From Rhodobiaceae bacterium (GTDB lineage: Bacteria > Pseudomonadota > Alphaproteobacteria > Parvibaculales > Parvibaculaceae), in NCBI GenBank assembly GCA_021404525.1, contig JAAWWE010000002.1:62001-126000 (forward strand): 64,000 nucleotides of DNA. Direction: 5' to 3'. Below the pieces are notes generated by a model. That model was not told the origin of the DNA. It saw only the letters and a list, made by a program, of their open reading frames with translations, and made no database searches. The position numbers and the translations under genes were made by a program. Positions 37,700 through 46,574 of this stretch are shown here, one piece after another (the stretch's first letter is position 1; every line of letters begins with the position of its first letter).

Positions 37700-39205
37700 A
37701 TGGTTTTTAGTTCCCTTGAGTTCATCTATCTCTTTCTTCCGCCGACGCTGATTGGCTTTCTTATTCTCCGAGCCATGGGTTGGGAGCGGGGCATCATCTG
37801 GTGGCTGATCGCGGCGTCCCTGGCCTTTTACGCCTGGTGGAGTGTGGCTCATCTCGCATTACTTCTCGGGTCAGTCGGCGTCAACTATGCCTTTCATCGA
37901 GAGCTGGTCAGGCGAAAGAGCAAAGCAGTTTTGGCGGTCGGCATAACGGCCAACCTGGCAACTCTGGCTTATTTCAAATATGCAGACTTCCTGCTGCAGA
38001 ATGTGAACGCGGCGGTCGGAGCTGAACTCCCCATGTTGGGGATCATCCTGCCGCTGGCGATTTCTTTCTATACGTTCCAGCAGATCTCGCTGCTCCACGA
38101 CACCTACGTGGGGAAAGTCGAAGAGTGCGATTTCTCACGTTACTTCCTGTTCGTTGTTTTCTTTCCGCAGCTGATTGCGGGCCCGATCGTGCTGCAAAGA
38201 GACACGATCCCCCAGTTTAAGCTTGCAATTTTCCAAAGCCGCTTATTCGTCAATCTGACTGTCGGTGGCACTTTGTTCGCCATAGGCCTGTTCAAGAAGA
38301 TCGTGCTGGCCGATGGGATCGCACCTATTGCCAACAGCGTGTTTGCTCTCGCCGATAGTGGACAAGCAGTGCCGCTGGAAGCAGCCTGGATGGGCGCAAT
38401 TGCTTACACCTTCCAGATCTACTTCGACTTTTCCGGTTATTGCGATATGGCACTTGGTCTCGCGCGCCTGTTTGGCATTCGCCTGCCGATCAATTTCTAT
38501 TCGCCTTACAAGGCCCTTTCTATCGTGGACTTTTGGCGCCGCTGGCACATGACCCTCTCACGGTTCTTGCGGGAGTATCTTTACATTCCGCTTGGCGGGA
38601 ACCAGAAAGGTGAGACGCGCCGCTACATCAACCTTTTCGCAACGATGGTGCTTGGCGGTCTTTGGCACGGCGCCAGCTGGAATTTTGTGATCTGGGGCAT
38701 GCTGCACGGCTGTTTCCTCACCGTGAATCACGCCTGGAGCGGAAGTGTCGGGAGATCGGGTCTTTTTGATGCGGTACCTGTTGTCGTCCGTAGGGCTTCA
38801 GCCCAGGCGATCACGCTCCTTGCAGTCATCATTGCCTGGGTCTTCTTCCGGGCAGAGACATTTGACGGCGCCATTCTGGTGCTTGAAGGCATGTTCGGAT
38901 TGACGCGCTTCCATCAGGTAAGTCTATGGGACCCGATCCTCGCGGACACCGGCCTGTTCTGGAGCCAGTGCCTCATGCTTGCCTTTGTCGTCTTGTTTGC
39001 GCCAAACGCCATTGAGCTGGTGCGGAAGTACAGGCCTGTTGTGGACATGCATCAGATCGCCGAAGGGCTTCGCGCCCTTGGACGGAAGACCTTCTGGCGC
39101 CCATCGCCGGCCTGGTCGGTTGCGGGCTTCGTGGTTGCCCTGACGGGCATTATCCAGATGTATCGCTTGGATGATCTAACCGAATTCATCTATTTCAATT
39201 TCTGA
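37700..39205 (+). CDS. MBOAT O-acyltransferase, AlgI-like
   Basis: This 501-residue polytopic protein belongs to the membrane-bound O-acyltransferase family. It begins with the typical MVFSSLEFIYLFLP stretch of AlgI, DltB and related proteins. The segment SFYTFQQISLLHDTY and FFPQLIAGPIV are family landmarks, as are the FQIYFDFSGYCDMALGLARLFGI and NFYSPYKALSIVDFWRRWHMTLSRFLREYLYIPLGG-type blocks. The catalytic His is in LWHGASWNFVIWG (H323). It would bring acetyl groups across the inner membrane for the SGNH partner. AGAAGGA precedes the ATG. It is in the operon that starts at the 35119 promoter. Confidence 0.92.
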   Translation: MVFSSLEFIYLFLPPTLIGFLILRAMGWERGIIWWLIAASLAFYAWWSVAHLALLLGSVGVNYAFHRELVRRKSKAVLAVGITANLATLAYFKYADFLLQNVNAAVGAELPMLGIILPLAISFYTFQQISLLHDTYVGKVEECDFSRYFLFVVFFPQLIAGPIVLQRDTIPQFKLAIFQSRLFVNLTVGGTLFAIGLFKKIVLADGIAPIANSVFALADSGQAVPLEAAWMGAIAYTFQIYFDFSGYCDMALGLARLFGIRLPINFYSPYKALSIVDFWRRWHMTLSRFLREYLYIPLGGNQKGETRRYINLFATMVLGGLWHGASWNFVIWGMLHGCFLTVNHAWSGSVGRSGLFDAVPVVVRRASAQAITLLAVIIAWVFFRAETFDGAILVLEGMFGLTRFHQVSLWDPILADTGLFWSQCLMLAFVVLFAPNAIELVRKYRPVVDMHQIAEGLRALGRKTFWRPSPAWSVAGFVVALTGIIQMYRLDDLTEFIYFNF

Positions 39206-39212
39206 GGGTCAC

Positions 39213-41159
39213 ATGAAAAAGACGTCTCGCGCTGCCCTTGTGGCAGCGCCCCTTGCTTTTGCTTTTGGTATGCCAGCTGCGGCGGAGACGCCCGGCTGGC
39301 AGATTGCTGTTTCCGGCAAAGACTTTCTTTACAACACAGCCTCCAGGCTCGTGACGACCAAGGGTGTTTCCGCACCTGGTCTGATGGGTGTGTCGCGGGC
39401 AGGCGGCCATGAAGTGAGGACTTTCTGGGCTGCCAGGGGCTTTGGTCCCACCATAACGTTTGACGGAACCGTTATTGCAGATGGTCAGGATACAGAATCC
39501 GTCGCGCGTATTACGGGATTCAGGTTCGACCGGTCTGGGGACCATGTCTATCTGCGGAGCGGCAAAGGACCAGCGGCCAAAGTTGAGCTCATGCTCAATG
39601 GTGAGCCGGTTTATGAATGGCCAAGACTGTCCATTGTCAGCGTCCTTTCCTTTAAGCAGGGGAGAGCAACTGTCTCTGTCTTTGATCGTGATACGCAGAC
39701 AACGGGATTTTTCGACCTGTCCAACCTTTCTGGTGAAACGAATGGCGGTGAAACCGTCGTGACGCCGCTTGGAGATGTTAAGGACTGCGCCGTTCTGGGG
39801 TCAAAAGTCCTGGACGATGGGATTGCCCTGCAACTTTTTTGTAGCGCGACCCAGGGAAGCGATGTTCATTTTTTGTCATTCAAGACGGGTCAATTGGAGC
39901 CGGTGATGGTAGGGGAGGCCGACTCCCTTTTTGCCTTTCAGCTCGGCCGCGAGAAGGGTGCGATCTCTGTCCTGTCGGTTGACGGGAGTGATAATGCCCG
40001 TCGCCTGTTTCACGCGATTTATGGGGCGGTCTTGAAGGATCTTGGGGAACCCATGTCCCGTGCAAGTGATGGGGCAGGAAAACAGAGCTGGAGCCAGAGC
40101 TATCGGACGCTAACATTAGCTCGTCTTTATGAGGTGACGAGGCACCCAGCTTTTGCTGCGCTGACTGTCGGTGCCATGGAAAACACGTTGACGCAAACCA
40201 ACTCGAATGCCGGCATATCCGGACCTGCCAATCCTCCCTGTGCCTGGGCATCCCGCATTTACTCGCGTGACAAGGCCACACCCATCTCGTTGCTCATCAA
40301 TCAGGCGATGATTGCTGGTAGCCTGACAAACAGCTGCACGCGTTTGGGTGAGGAATGCGGGCCAGATCTCTCGGCCCGGATTGAAGAGTCCGGTCAGTGT
40401 CTGGTTGACTCCTATGAAAACGATTTCGACGCCGACGAAGGCCTCTATCGCATCCCCTATGGGGTGGAATTCCGGTATGACGGAGTCGTCGCGCCCTGGA
40501 ACTGGCAGGCCCGTTGGGCGGGTTTTCTGCACCAGTTCGGCACCACCTCGGAGCAGCCTGCGCTGCAGACACGGGCACTCTCACTGGCTGGTAAGTTTAC
40601 CGAGACTTGGCAGGAAGCGACTGATGGGGCTCTGTGGCGCTACTGGACGCCAAACTATTATCGCGGCTGGTCTGAGGCCGATCAGGTTTCTCTGTACCGT
40701 CCGCGTCAGAAACCCGATCCGGATGGGCGATATGAAGATTTGAACCATGCGGGTATCAGCCTGTTGGGCCTTTCAGAGATCGACGGTGTTTTGAGCGTCG
40801 GCAAACGAGTTCAGGTGACGAACCGCCTGGCAAACCTCCTCACGGAAGAGAAATTCCTTGCGCGAGATATGGATGGATCCGGTCCGCGCAGTCCCCGCTG
40901 GAGGCCGGGTGCTGGATGGGATCTGGTCGCGTCTGAAGAGATGAAACGCCTGTATGCGCACCTATTGCCCGGCAGCGTGTCAAGCGATCAGCATCTGGCT
41001 TACGCCAACCTTTTCGATCCAGAAGACGCGTTTGAGCTTAGCCTGAGTTTCTCCTATTGCGAGGTTGGTGGGTGTCAGGAGCAGCAAACCTGGAGGTTCA
41101 CCTCAGTCGATGACTTCCTACAAGGTAACCCTCTGTTTGAGATAACACCTCTTCAGTAG
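39213..41159 (+). CDS. Secreted protein of unknown family, possible polysaccharide-processing enzyme
   Basis: I do not recognise this 648-residue protein. It has a clear signal peptide (KKTSRAALVAAPLAFAFG, cleavage near AAAE at about residue 24). The first 280 residues look like beta strands with repeated short motifs. From about 290 the pattern becomes helical with Trp/Tyr-rich segments (QSWSQSYRTLTLARLYEVTRHP, WQARWAGFLHQF, ALWRYWTPNYY) and an acidic EDLNHAGI near 517, which recalls alpha/alpha-toroid enzymes such as some lyases and glucuronyl epimerases. Several Cys pairs are present. It closes the MBOAT operon, 7 bases downstream, where alginate clusters keep AlgL or AlgG. That makes a lyase or epimerase role attractive but unproven. 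A terminator follows. Confidence 0.6.
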   Translation: MKKTSRAALVAAPLAFAFGMPAAAETPGWQIAVSGKDFLYNTASRLVTTKGVSAPGLMGVSRAGGHEVRTFWAARGFGPTITFDGTVIADGQDTESVARITGFRFDRSGDHVYLRSGKGPAAKVELMLNGEPVYEWPRLSIVSVLSFKQGRATVSVFDRDTQTTGFFDLSNLSGETNGGETVVTPLGDVKDCAVLGSKVLDDGIALQLFCSATQGSDVHFLSFKTGQLEPVMVGEADSLFAFQLGREKGAISVLSVDGSDNARRLFHAIYGAVLKDLGEPMSRASDGAGKQSWSQSYRTLTLARLYEVTRHPAFAALTVGAMENTLTQTNSNAGISGPANPPCAWASRIYSRDKATPISLLINQAMIAGSLTNSCTRLGEECGPDLSARIEESGQCLVDSYENDFDADEGLYRIPYGVEFRYDGVVAPWNWQARWAGFLHQFGTTSEQPALQTRALSLAGKFTETWQEATDGALWRYWTPNYYRGWSEADQVSLYRPRQKPDPDGRYEDLNHAGISLLGLSEIDGVLSVGKRVQVTNRLANLLTEEKFLARDMDGSGPRSPRWRPGAGWDLVASEEMKRLYAHLLPGSVSSDQHLAYANLFDPEDAFELSLSFSYCEVGGCQEQQTWRFTSVDDFLQGNPLFEITPLQ

Positions 41160-41222
41160 CCACAGCCCGACCAAGACGGGCATTTGTCTCCTGATGTCCA
41201 GCAACCAACAAGCAACAAAAAG

Positions 41223-41247
41223 GGCGGTGCCATGAGCACCGCCTTTT
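41223..41247. terminator. Bidirectional terminator between the MBOAT operon and algD
   Basis: The arms ggcggtgc (41223-41230) and gcaccgcc (41236-41243) form a perfect 8-bp hairpin with a 5-base loop. TTTT follows on the + strand, and the A-run before the stem (41217-41221) gives a T-run for - strand transcripts from algD. It lies between the two convergent stops. Confidence 0.88.
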
Positions 41248-41275
41248 CTGCTGGTGTAGGGAAGAGGCCTACTGG

Positions 41276-42721
41276 TTACCAGGAGATGCCCTGATATCCG
41301 CTGTCGTCTGGAAGGTCGTCGAACAAGCGTACTAGATCAATGACCTGCGTCCCAGGCCGGCGGCTCTGGACTGCCTGGCGATAGAGTTCCGACTTGTGGG
41401 AGACCACAAGCACGTCGCAGTTTCCGACGAGCTGACACACCGAGTCCGTGAGGGTGTGGTCCAAAGCGTCGATCACACCAGCAAGCTCCGGACGGGCTCC
41501 TGAGATGTAATTCAGCTGGGAGTTAAGGTCGGTGCTTTCGGTGAGGTTTGGATCGTAAGCGGTGATCTCATACCCGTCGTCATGAAGTCGGGCCATCACG
41601 TCAAGTGTGGGGCTCTCGCGCAGGTCGTCGGTGTCGGGTTTGAAGGTTACGCCGAGAAAGCCAACCTTCTTGCGGTTCGTGGCCTCAATCATGTCCAGCG
41701 CGATTTCTACCTGCGCTAGGTTGCTTGGCGTCAGACTTTTAACAAGCGGTGTTTTGATACCCAATTGTGTTGCCAGATGTTCCATGGCGCGCACTTCTTT
41801 GGGGAGACACGACCCGCCAAAAGCAAAGCCTGGCTTGAGATAGTAGGGCGACAGATTCAGTTTCTGATCCTGAACAAACACATTCATGACCTCGTGACTG
41901 TCTATCCCGAGTGCCTTGCAAAACCGACCTGTTTCATTGGCGAAGCTAACTTTCGTCGCGTGCCAGACATTATCGACATACTTCACCATTTCCGCCGCTG
42001 CGATCGTGACGATGAGAGGCGTGGTATCGACGGGTCTATAGATTTCGGCCAACACCTCCGCGGCGCGACAGTCGGAGGCGCCGATGACTGTTTTTGGTGG
42101 TTCGTAGAAGTCTGCGACCGCGGTGCCTTCGCGCAGGAATTCCGGGTTGAAGCAGATACCGAATTCGTTGTTGAGTGTTTTGCCCGATGCTTTTTCAATT
42201 TCTGGCACCATCGTGTCCATTGTTGTCCCTGGAGGGACCGAACAACGCATAACGACAACATGGTAAGAACTCTTGTGTCGTATTGCTTCGCCGATAGACC
42301 GGGCTGCCGCCACGACATAGGAGAGGTCACAACCTCCATCTTTGGAAGTTGGTGTGCCGACTGAGACAAAAGTCACATCAGTGTCAGCGACGGCTTGCTG
42401 AAAGTTGCGTGAGGCTGAAATCAACCCGTTGCCGATGCCTGCCTGAAGCATGTCCTCAAGCCCTGCTTCGACGATAGGTGCTCGACCGTCATTGATGGCG
42501 TCCACCTTGTTCATGTCCAGATCGATGCCATGAATAGGGTGTCCTAGCTCTGACAAACAGGCCATGGAAACAGCGCCGACATAGCCCAGGCCGATCACGC
42601 TGATTGCCGGCGGTGTATCGTTTGGTATTGGCGCGAGGCGCGGGGCCCGCGCCGTCACGGGGAAGGGGATGGTTTTATGTGTCGCTGCGCTGTCGCGGAG
42701 CCTGTTGATATGCATGTTCAT
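41276..42721 (-). CDS. algD: GDP-mannose 6-dehydrogenase, AlgD-like
   Basis: This 481-residue enzyme oxidises GDP-mannose to GDP-mannuronate, the committed step for alginate. The Rossmann signature VIGLGYVGAVSMACLSELGH (about residues 41-60) is nearer to AlgD than to UDP-glucose dehydrogenases. The catalytic Cys is in FGGSCLPKEVRAME (C305), and the later GVTFKPDTDDLRESP is conserved. I choose the ATG at 42721 because GGGAGACC lies before it; an ATG at 42772 lies in a candidate promoter. A 35-residue, Pro/Ala-rich extension precedes the Rossmann fold, which is unusual. It diverges from algA. Assignment to GDP-mannose over UDP-sugars is supported by the neighbouring algA. Confidence 0.87.
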   Translation of the reverse strand: MNMHINRLRDSAATHKTIPFPVTARAPRLAPIPNDTPPAISVIGLGYVGAVSMACLSELGHPIHGIDLDMNKVDAINDGRAPIVEAGLEDMLQAGIGNGLISASRNFQQAVADTDVTFVSVGTPTSKDGGCDLSYVVAAARSIGEAIRHKSSYHVVVMRCSVPPGTTMDTMVPEIEKASGKTLNNEFGICFNPEFLREGTAVADFYEPPKTVIGASDCRAAEVLAEIYRPVDTTPLIVTIAAAEMVKYVDNVWHATKVSFANETGRFCKALGIDSHEVMNVFVQDQKLNLSPYYLKPGFAFGGSCLPKEVRAMEHLATQLGIKTPLVKSLTPSNLAQVEIALDMIEATNRKKVGFLGVTFKPDTDDLRESPTLDVMARLHDDGYEITAYDPNLTESTDLNSQLNYISGARPELAGVIDALDHTLTDSVCQLVGNCDVLVVSHKSELYRQAVQSRRPGTQVIDLVRLFDDLPDDSGYQGISW

Positions 42722-42760
42722 GTCTGGTCTCCCATTTGAAATCGTTTCCAAACAGGGCTT

Positions 42761-42776
42761 TTCAAATGGCATACCA
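42761..42776 (-). promoter_or_regulatory. Candidate sigma-54 promoter of algD (weak -12)
   Basis: On the - strand the sequence is TGGTAT GCCAT TTGAA. As at the RTX gene, the -24 part is good and the -12 GC reads GA. It ends 40 bases before the algD ATG. Its -24 is about 74 bases from the nearest TTGCA-like box (centre 42848). Confidence 0.4.
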
Positions 42777-42841
42777 GAAAAAATATAAATAAAAACAATG
42801 ACTTATATGGTTATTGAAATTTGTGCTTTTGCAAAAACCAG

Positions 42842-42948
42842 TCGCAGATCGCAAGCTTTTCGCGTTTCGCAGAGATGCGGGTGGTCCCAAGTCGTCACTG
42901 CGCAGATGTGGCGTCAAGGTTCCCCCTTGGGAGTGATGCGAGTTGCAA
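42842..42948. promoter_or_regulatory. Divergent algD/algA regulatory region with two TTGCA-like boxes
   Basis: The 356-base gap holds TCGCA GAT CGCAA (42842-42854) and ATGCG AGT TGCAA (42936-42948), each two mismatches from TTGCA-N3-TGCAA. They lie 74 and 79 bases from the -24 elements of algD and algA. Weaker half-sites occur between them (for example around 42873). The region near 42780 is very A+T-rich, which could be an IHF site. Confidence 0.4.
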
Positions 42949-43019
42949 AACAGGCGTCGCAGGGCGCGGCTGAGATTTCAAGATTGCAATCTATCAGAGT
43001 GAAAAACGGAACCTTTCGG

Positions 43020-43035
43020 TGGCACGTGCATTGCT
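43020..43035 (+). promoter_or_regulatory. Sigma-54 promoter of algA
   Basis: TGGCACGTGCATTGCT is a full match to the sigma-54 consensus TGGCACG-N4-TTGCW, with GG and GC exactly 12 bases apart. Transcription would start near 43046, 32 bases before the algA ATG and its CAGGAG ribosome site. This is the strongest promoter of the set. Confidence 0.88.
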
Positions 43036-43077
43036 CCTCTCCTGTCAACACAGAGCGCCAACAGGAGATGAGCTATC

Positions 43078-44532
43078 ATGACAAATATTACACCGGTTAT
43101 CCTCGCGGGCGGCGTCGGCAGCCGCCTTTGGCCTTTATCGCGAAGCGAATGTCCGAAACAGTTCCGCCGTTTCGGGACGGAGAAGACGATCTTTCAGATG
43201 ACCGCTTGCCGGTTTAAGGAAGCGTTTGTTGAAGCTCCGATTATTGTGACCTCTGGAGAGTTTGAGGCCCTTATCAGGACTCAACTGGCTGAGGTTGGTG
43301 TGGTACCCAGCCTTATCATTAAGGAGCCGGTAGGTAGGAACACGGCACCAGCCATTATAGCTGCTGCGATCTGCGCCAGATGGCGTGACAGGGGTGATGC
43401 GCTCCTTGTGTTGCCTTCGGATCACCTCATAGAGGAAGGGGAGTTGCTCTCATCAGCGCTTCAGTCGGCTAAGGAGGCAGCTGAGCGTGGTCGTTTGGTT
43501 ACTTTTGGCGTGACTCCAACCCGGCCTGAAAGTGGTTATGGATATATTGAGAGCGGTGATAGTGACGGGCCTGGCAGCCGCCGGGTCGCTGCCTTTATCG
43601 AAAAACCGCCTATTGAGCGTGCTGTCGAACTCATTTCCGATGGCAGCCACCTGTGGAATAGCGGCATGTTTCTATTACCTATCCGTCCGCTGCTGTCAGA
43701 GTGCCAGCGTCTGGTCCCATCTCTCCTTGATGGGTGCGCGCGGGCGCTGGCGAAGGGCCAAGCAAACAGTGCCATCGTGATGCCGGATGCGGCCTTGTTT
43801 GCAGAGATTGAACCGCTGTCCATTGATCATGCTGTGATGGAGAAGACGGACCTTGCGTCTGTCGTGCGTCTGGACGCGGACTGGACCGACCTGGGATCCT
43901 GGCATGCTGTCTGGCACACCATGGCCCAGGATGATCAGGACAATGCCTGCCTGGGAGATGTGGTCCTACAAGATACGAAACGAAGCCTGGTCTACAGTCC
44001 TGACCGGCTTACCTGCGTCGCCGGGTTAGAGGATGTGGTTGTTGTCGATACTGGGGATGCGCTTCTTGTCACTCATCGTGATGCCAGTCAGGACGTCAAA
44101 CAGCTAACGGAGCGCCTCCGCAAGGACGGTCGCACAGAACTGGATACGCCAGCCATTGTCCAGCGGCCGTGGGGTACCTATCAGTCTGTGGATACTGGTC
44201 CAGGTTTTCAGGTGAAACGTATAACCGTCGCTCCCGGCGGGTGCCTGTCTTTGCAATACCATCACCAACGGTCTGAACATTGGACCGTTGTGTCTGGTGT
44301 TGCCCATGTCCTCGTGGGCAAGGTTGAAGAACAGCTAAGCGCCAATCAATCGGTGTACATTCCTCAAGGTGAGATCCATCGCCTTGAAAACAAAGGGGAT
44401 CAGCCGGTCACCCTTATCGAAGTTCAGTGTGGCGCCTATCTCGGCGAAGACGACATTGTTCGTCTGGAAGATGTCTACGGTCGAACCGAGGAGACGCAAG
44501 GCAGAGCAATACCTTCTGTGGCAGCAGAGTGA
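43078..44532 (+). CDS. algA: Mannose-1-phosphate guanylyltransferase / mannose-6-phosphate isomerase (type II PMI-GMP)
   Basis: This 484-residue bifunctional enzyme converts fructose-6-phosphate to mannose-6-phosphate and mannose-1-phosphate to GDP-mannose, feeding AlgD. The guanylyltransferase signature LAGGVGSRLWPLSR (about residues 8-21) with PKQF and the FIEKPP mannose-1-phosphate site (about 174) are complete. The C-terminal cupin isomerase domain shows GGCLSLQYHHQRSEHWTVVSG (about 389), including the metal-binding Gln-His-His-Glu-His pattern. RPWGTYQSVD opens that domain. No phosphomannomutase (AlgC) is present in the window. The gene is first in a + strand unit with the NUDIX gene, 11 bases downstream. 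Confidence 0.93.
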   Translation: MTNITPVILAGGVGSRLWPLSRSECPKQFRRFGTEKTIFQMTACRFKEAFVEAPIIVTSGEFEALIRTQLAEVGVVPSLIIKEPVGRNTAPAIIAAAICARWRDRGDALLVLPSDHLIEEGELLSSALQSAKEAAERGRLVTFGVTPTRPESGYGYIESGDSDGPGSRRVAAFIEKPPIERAVELISDGSHLWNSGMFLLPIRPLLSECQRLVPSLLDGCARALAKGQANSAIVMPDAALFAEIEPLSIDHAVMEKTDLASVVRLDADWTDLGSWHAVWHTMAQDDQDNACLGDVVLQDTKRSLVYSPDRLTCVAGLEDVVVVDTGDALLVTHRDASQDVKQLTERLRKDGRTELDTPAIVQRPWGTYQSVDTGPGFQVKRITVAPGGCLSLQYHHQRSEHWTVVSGVAHVLVGKVEEQLSANQSVYIPQGEIHRLENKGDQPVTLIEVQCGAYLGEDDIVRLEDVYGRTEETQGRAIPSVAAE

Positions 44533-44543
44533 TAGAGGCGCAG

Positions 44544-45086
44544 ATGAACAACTGGCTCGTGGAAAACAACGAAATCGCCTTTCGGGCGCATAAGGGACTG
44601 GCTGTGCACAAACAAAGGGTACGGTTGCCCAATGGGCGAAAGGTGTCGGACTTCTATCAGATATGTATGGATGACTTTGTGTCGATTGTTGCGGTCACTA
44701 CCTGTCAGAATGTTGTTGTACTCCGACAATACAAACACGGTGTGGGACAGGTTGGATTGACACTACCGGGTGGCGGAATAGAGGTCGGCGAGGAGCCGGT
44801 TGATGCCGCACAGAGAGAGCTATTGGAAGAAACGGGGTTTACAACGAACGCCTGGGTGTCATTGGGCAGCTTCGTTCTAAACGGTAACCAGCGAATTGCG
44901 CAGTCCCATGTTTTCCTGGCAACAGGATGTACTCAGATACAACCCCCCGCTGCTGGTGACCTGGAAGACATGCAGGTGATTACACAACCATGGAATGAAG
45001 TTCTTGTCGCCCTTAGAGAGAATGCATTTCCGATCATCTCCCATACAACAGCCCTAAGCCTGGCGGCTGTCCACGGTATTGATTGA
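44544..45086 (+). CDS. NUDIX hydrolase, ADP-ribose/GDP-mannose pyrophosphatase type
   Basis: This 180-residue protein contains a complete NUDIX box, GGGIEVGEEPVDAAQRELLEETGF (about residues 76-98, fitting GX5EX7REUXEEXGU). The layout with an N-terminal beta half resembles NudF/NudK-type nucleotide-sugar pyrophosphatases. Directly after algA it could trim GDP-mannose or GDP-mannuronate pools, but that is inferred from position. The ATG at 44544 follows GAGGCGCAG. The gene ends 33 bases inside the 3' end of the oppositely oriented response regulator gene; such a convergent overlap is uncommon. Confidence 0.78.
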   Translation: MNNWLVENNEIAFRAHKGLAVHKQRVRLPNGRKVSDFYQICMDDFVSIVAVTTCQNVVVLRQYKHGVGQVGLTLPGGGIEVGEEPVDAAQRELLEETGFTTNAWVSLGSFVLNGNQRIAQSHVFLATGCTQIQPPAAGDLEDMQVITQPWNEVLVALRENAFPIISHTTALSLAAVHGID

Positions 45087-46556
45087 AAGCTCACGCTCTG
45101 TAGTTTCGGTGTCATTCTTTTCCCAGGCTTCGCGTTTGCGGTAGATGGTTGAGGGGCTGACATCCAGCGCTTTTGCTGCCTTGGGAATGCTGCCACCACA
45201 ATGGGCAATGACTTTTTCAATTGTCTCTCGCTCTATCCGCATCAGGCTTTTGCCAAGTACCGTAACCGCAAGAGGTGAGCCGGTGGCTGGAGCGGCAACC
45301 GCTGCTGCTGACGGCACCAAGGTCGGAGCTGCTGCAGGTTGAGCTGACGCAGGGGATGTCAATGGCATCGACCGTCCAGTTCGGATGGCTTCGGGAAGCA
45401 TCTCAAGCGTCACAGCGTTGCTGTCATTGAGAACGATCATGTTTCGGACAAGGTTCTGTAGCTCCCGGACATTGCCAGGCCAGCCGTAGTTTGCGAGGGC
45501 ACCTAGGGCAGTGTCAGTGAAACCCGCAAACTTCTTCTTTTCTTCACCGCTGTAGGTTGCCAGAAAGTGGTTGGCAAGCTCTGAGATGTCGTTGCCACGC
45601 GCGCGGAGTGGGGGCAGATCAATCGGAATCACAAACAAGCGGTAGTAAAGGTCCTCACGGAACCGCCCAGCACGAACCTCTTCTGCGGGATCTCTGTTGG
45701 TTGCACAGACAACGCGTACGTCCACGTTTTCTATCTTGTTTGAACCCACCCGCTGGATGGTGTTGGTTTGAAGAAACCTCAGGAGCTTGGTCTGTAGTGT
45801 CAGGTCCATTTCACAGATTTCATCCAGAAACAGAGTGCCGCCATGTGCTTGGGTTGCAGCGCCTGCCCTGTCTGCGATGGCGCCTGTAAATGCGCCTTTC
45901 AGATGACCAAAGATCTCAGACTCGATGAGGTCTTTCGGGATGGCTCCGCAGTTAAGCGGCACGAAAGGCTTATTGTGACGCTGGCTACGGCGATGGATGG
46001 CTTCAGCGCAGATTTCTTTGCCTGTGCCGCTTTCGCCGGTGATGAAAACTGTTGCGTTGGAGCGTGCGACATTATCAATCGTGCGATAGACATTTTGCAT
46101 CTGCGGTGAGCTGCCGATGAAACCGAAATAGCTTTCACGGTCGAGGTTTTCATCGAGTTCATCGACTGCAATTTTCAACTGCACACTTTCCAAGGCATTG
46201 GAAGTTGTGGTCAGCAGCTTTTCTTTTGAGAAGGGTTTAACGAGAAAGTCAAAGGCACCGAGGCGCATGGCGTCAATGGCGACGTTGATGGATCCATTGG
46301 CTGTGATGATCACGACAGCCGCGTCTATGTTGTGACGCTTCACATACTCCAAGACAGTCATGCCGTTGGAGTCTGGCAGCTGCAGATCCAGCAAAACCAG
46401 AGAGAAGGAGCGCTCAGAGAGTGCGGATACCGCATCTGAGGCTGTTTCGACATGATCACAAGCGTAGCCTGCTGATGCCAATCGCTCGACATAGACAGTT
46501 GCCAATGAAAGCGTGTCTTCCACGATCAGGATGTTATGGGGGCTTTGGTCGGACAT
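45054..46556 (-). CDS. LuxO-like sigma-54-dependent response regulator
   Basis: This 500-residue NtrC-family activator has a receiver domain with phosphate acceptor D57 (LVLLDLQ) and K107 (LVKPFS). The AAA+ domain has Walker A GESGTGKE (174-181), the sigma-54 contact GAFTGA (221-226) and Walker B LFLDEI (242-247). A linker rich in Pro and Ala leads to a Fis-type helix-turn-helix (about 440-485) with KAAKALDVSPSTIYRKREAWEK. The recognition helix is close to that of Vibrio LuxO, which binds TTGCA-N3-TGCAA; two perfect copies of that site lie upstream of the kinase gene. It follows the kinase gene by 18 bases and is presumably its phosphorylation target. It is the likely activator of the sigma-54 promoters in this region. 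Confidence 0.9.
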   Translation of the reverse strand: MSDQSPHNILIVEDTLSLATVYVERLASAGYACDHVETASDAVSALSERSFSLVLLDLQLPDSNGMTVLEYVKRHNIDAAVVIITANGSINVAIDAMRLGAFDFLVKPFSKEKLLTTTSNALESVQLKIAVDELDENLDRESYFGFIGSSPQMQNVYRTIDNVARSNATVFITGESGTGKEICAEAIHRRSQRHNKPFVPLNCGAIPKDLIESEIFGHLKGAFTGAIADRAGAATQAHGGTLFLDEICEMDLTLQTKLLRFLQTNTIQRVGSNKIENVDVRVVCATNRDPAEEVRAGRFREDLYYRLFVIPIDLPPLRARGNDISELANHFLATYSGEEKKKFAGFTDTALGALANYGWPGNVRELQNLVRNMIVLNDSNAVTLEMLPEAIRTGRSMPLTSPASAQPAAAPTLVPSAAAVAAPATGSPLAVTVLGKSLMRIERETIEKVIAHCGGSIPKAAKALDVSPSTIYRKREAWEKNDTETTERELSINTVDSRQA

Positions 46557-46574
46557 GATACTCAGACGACTCCT

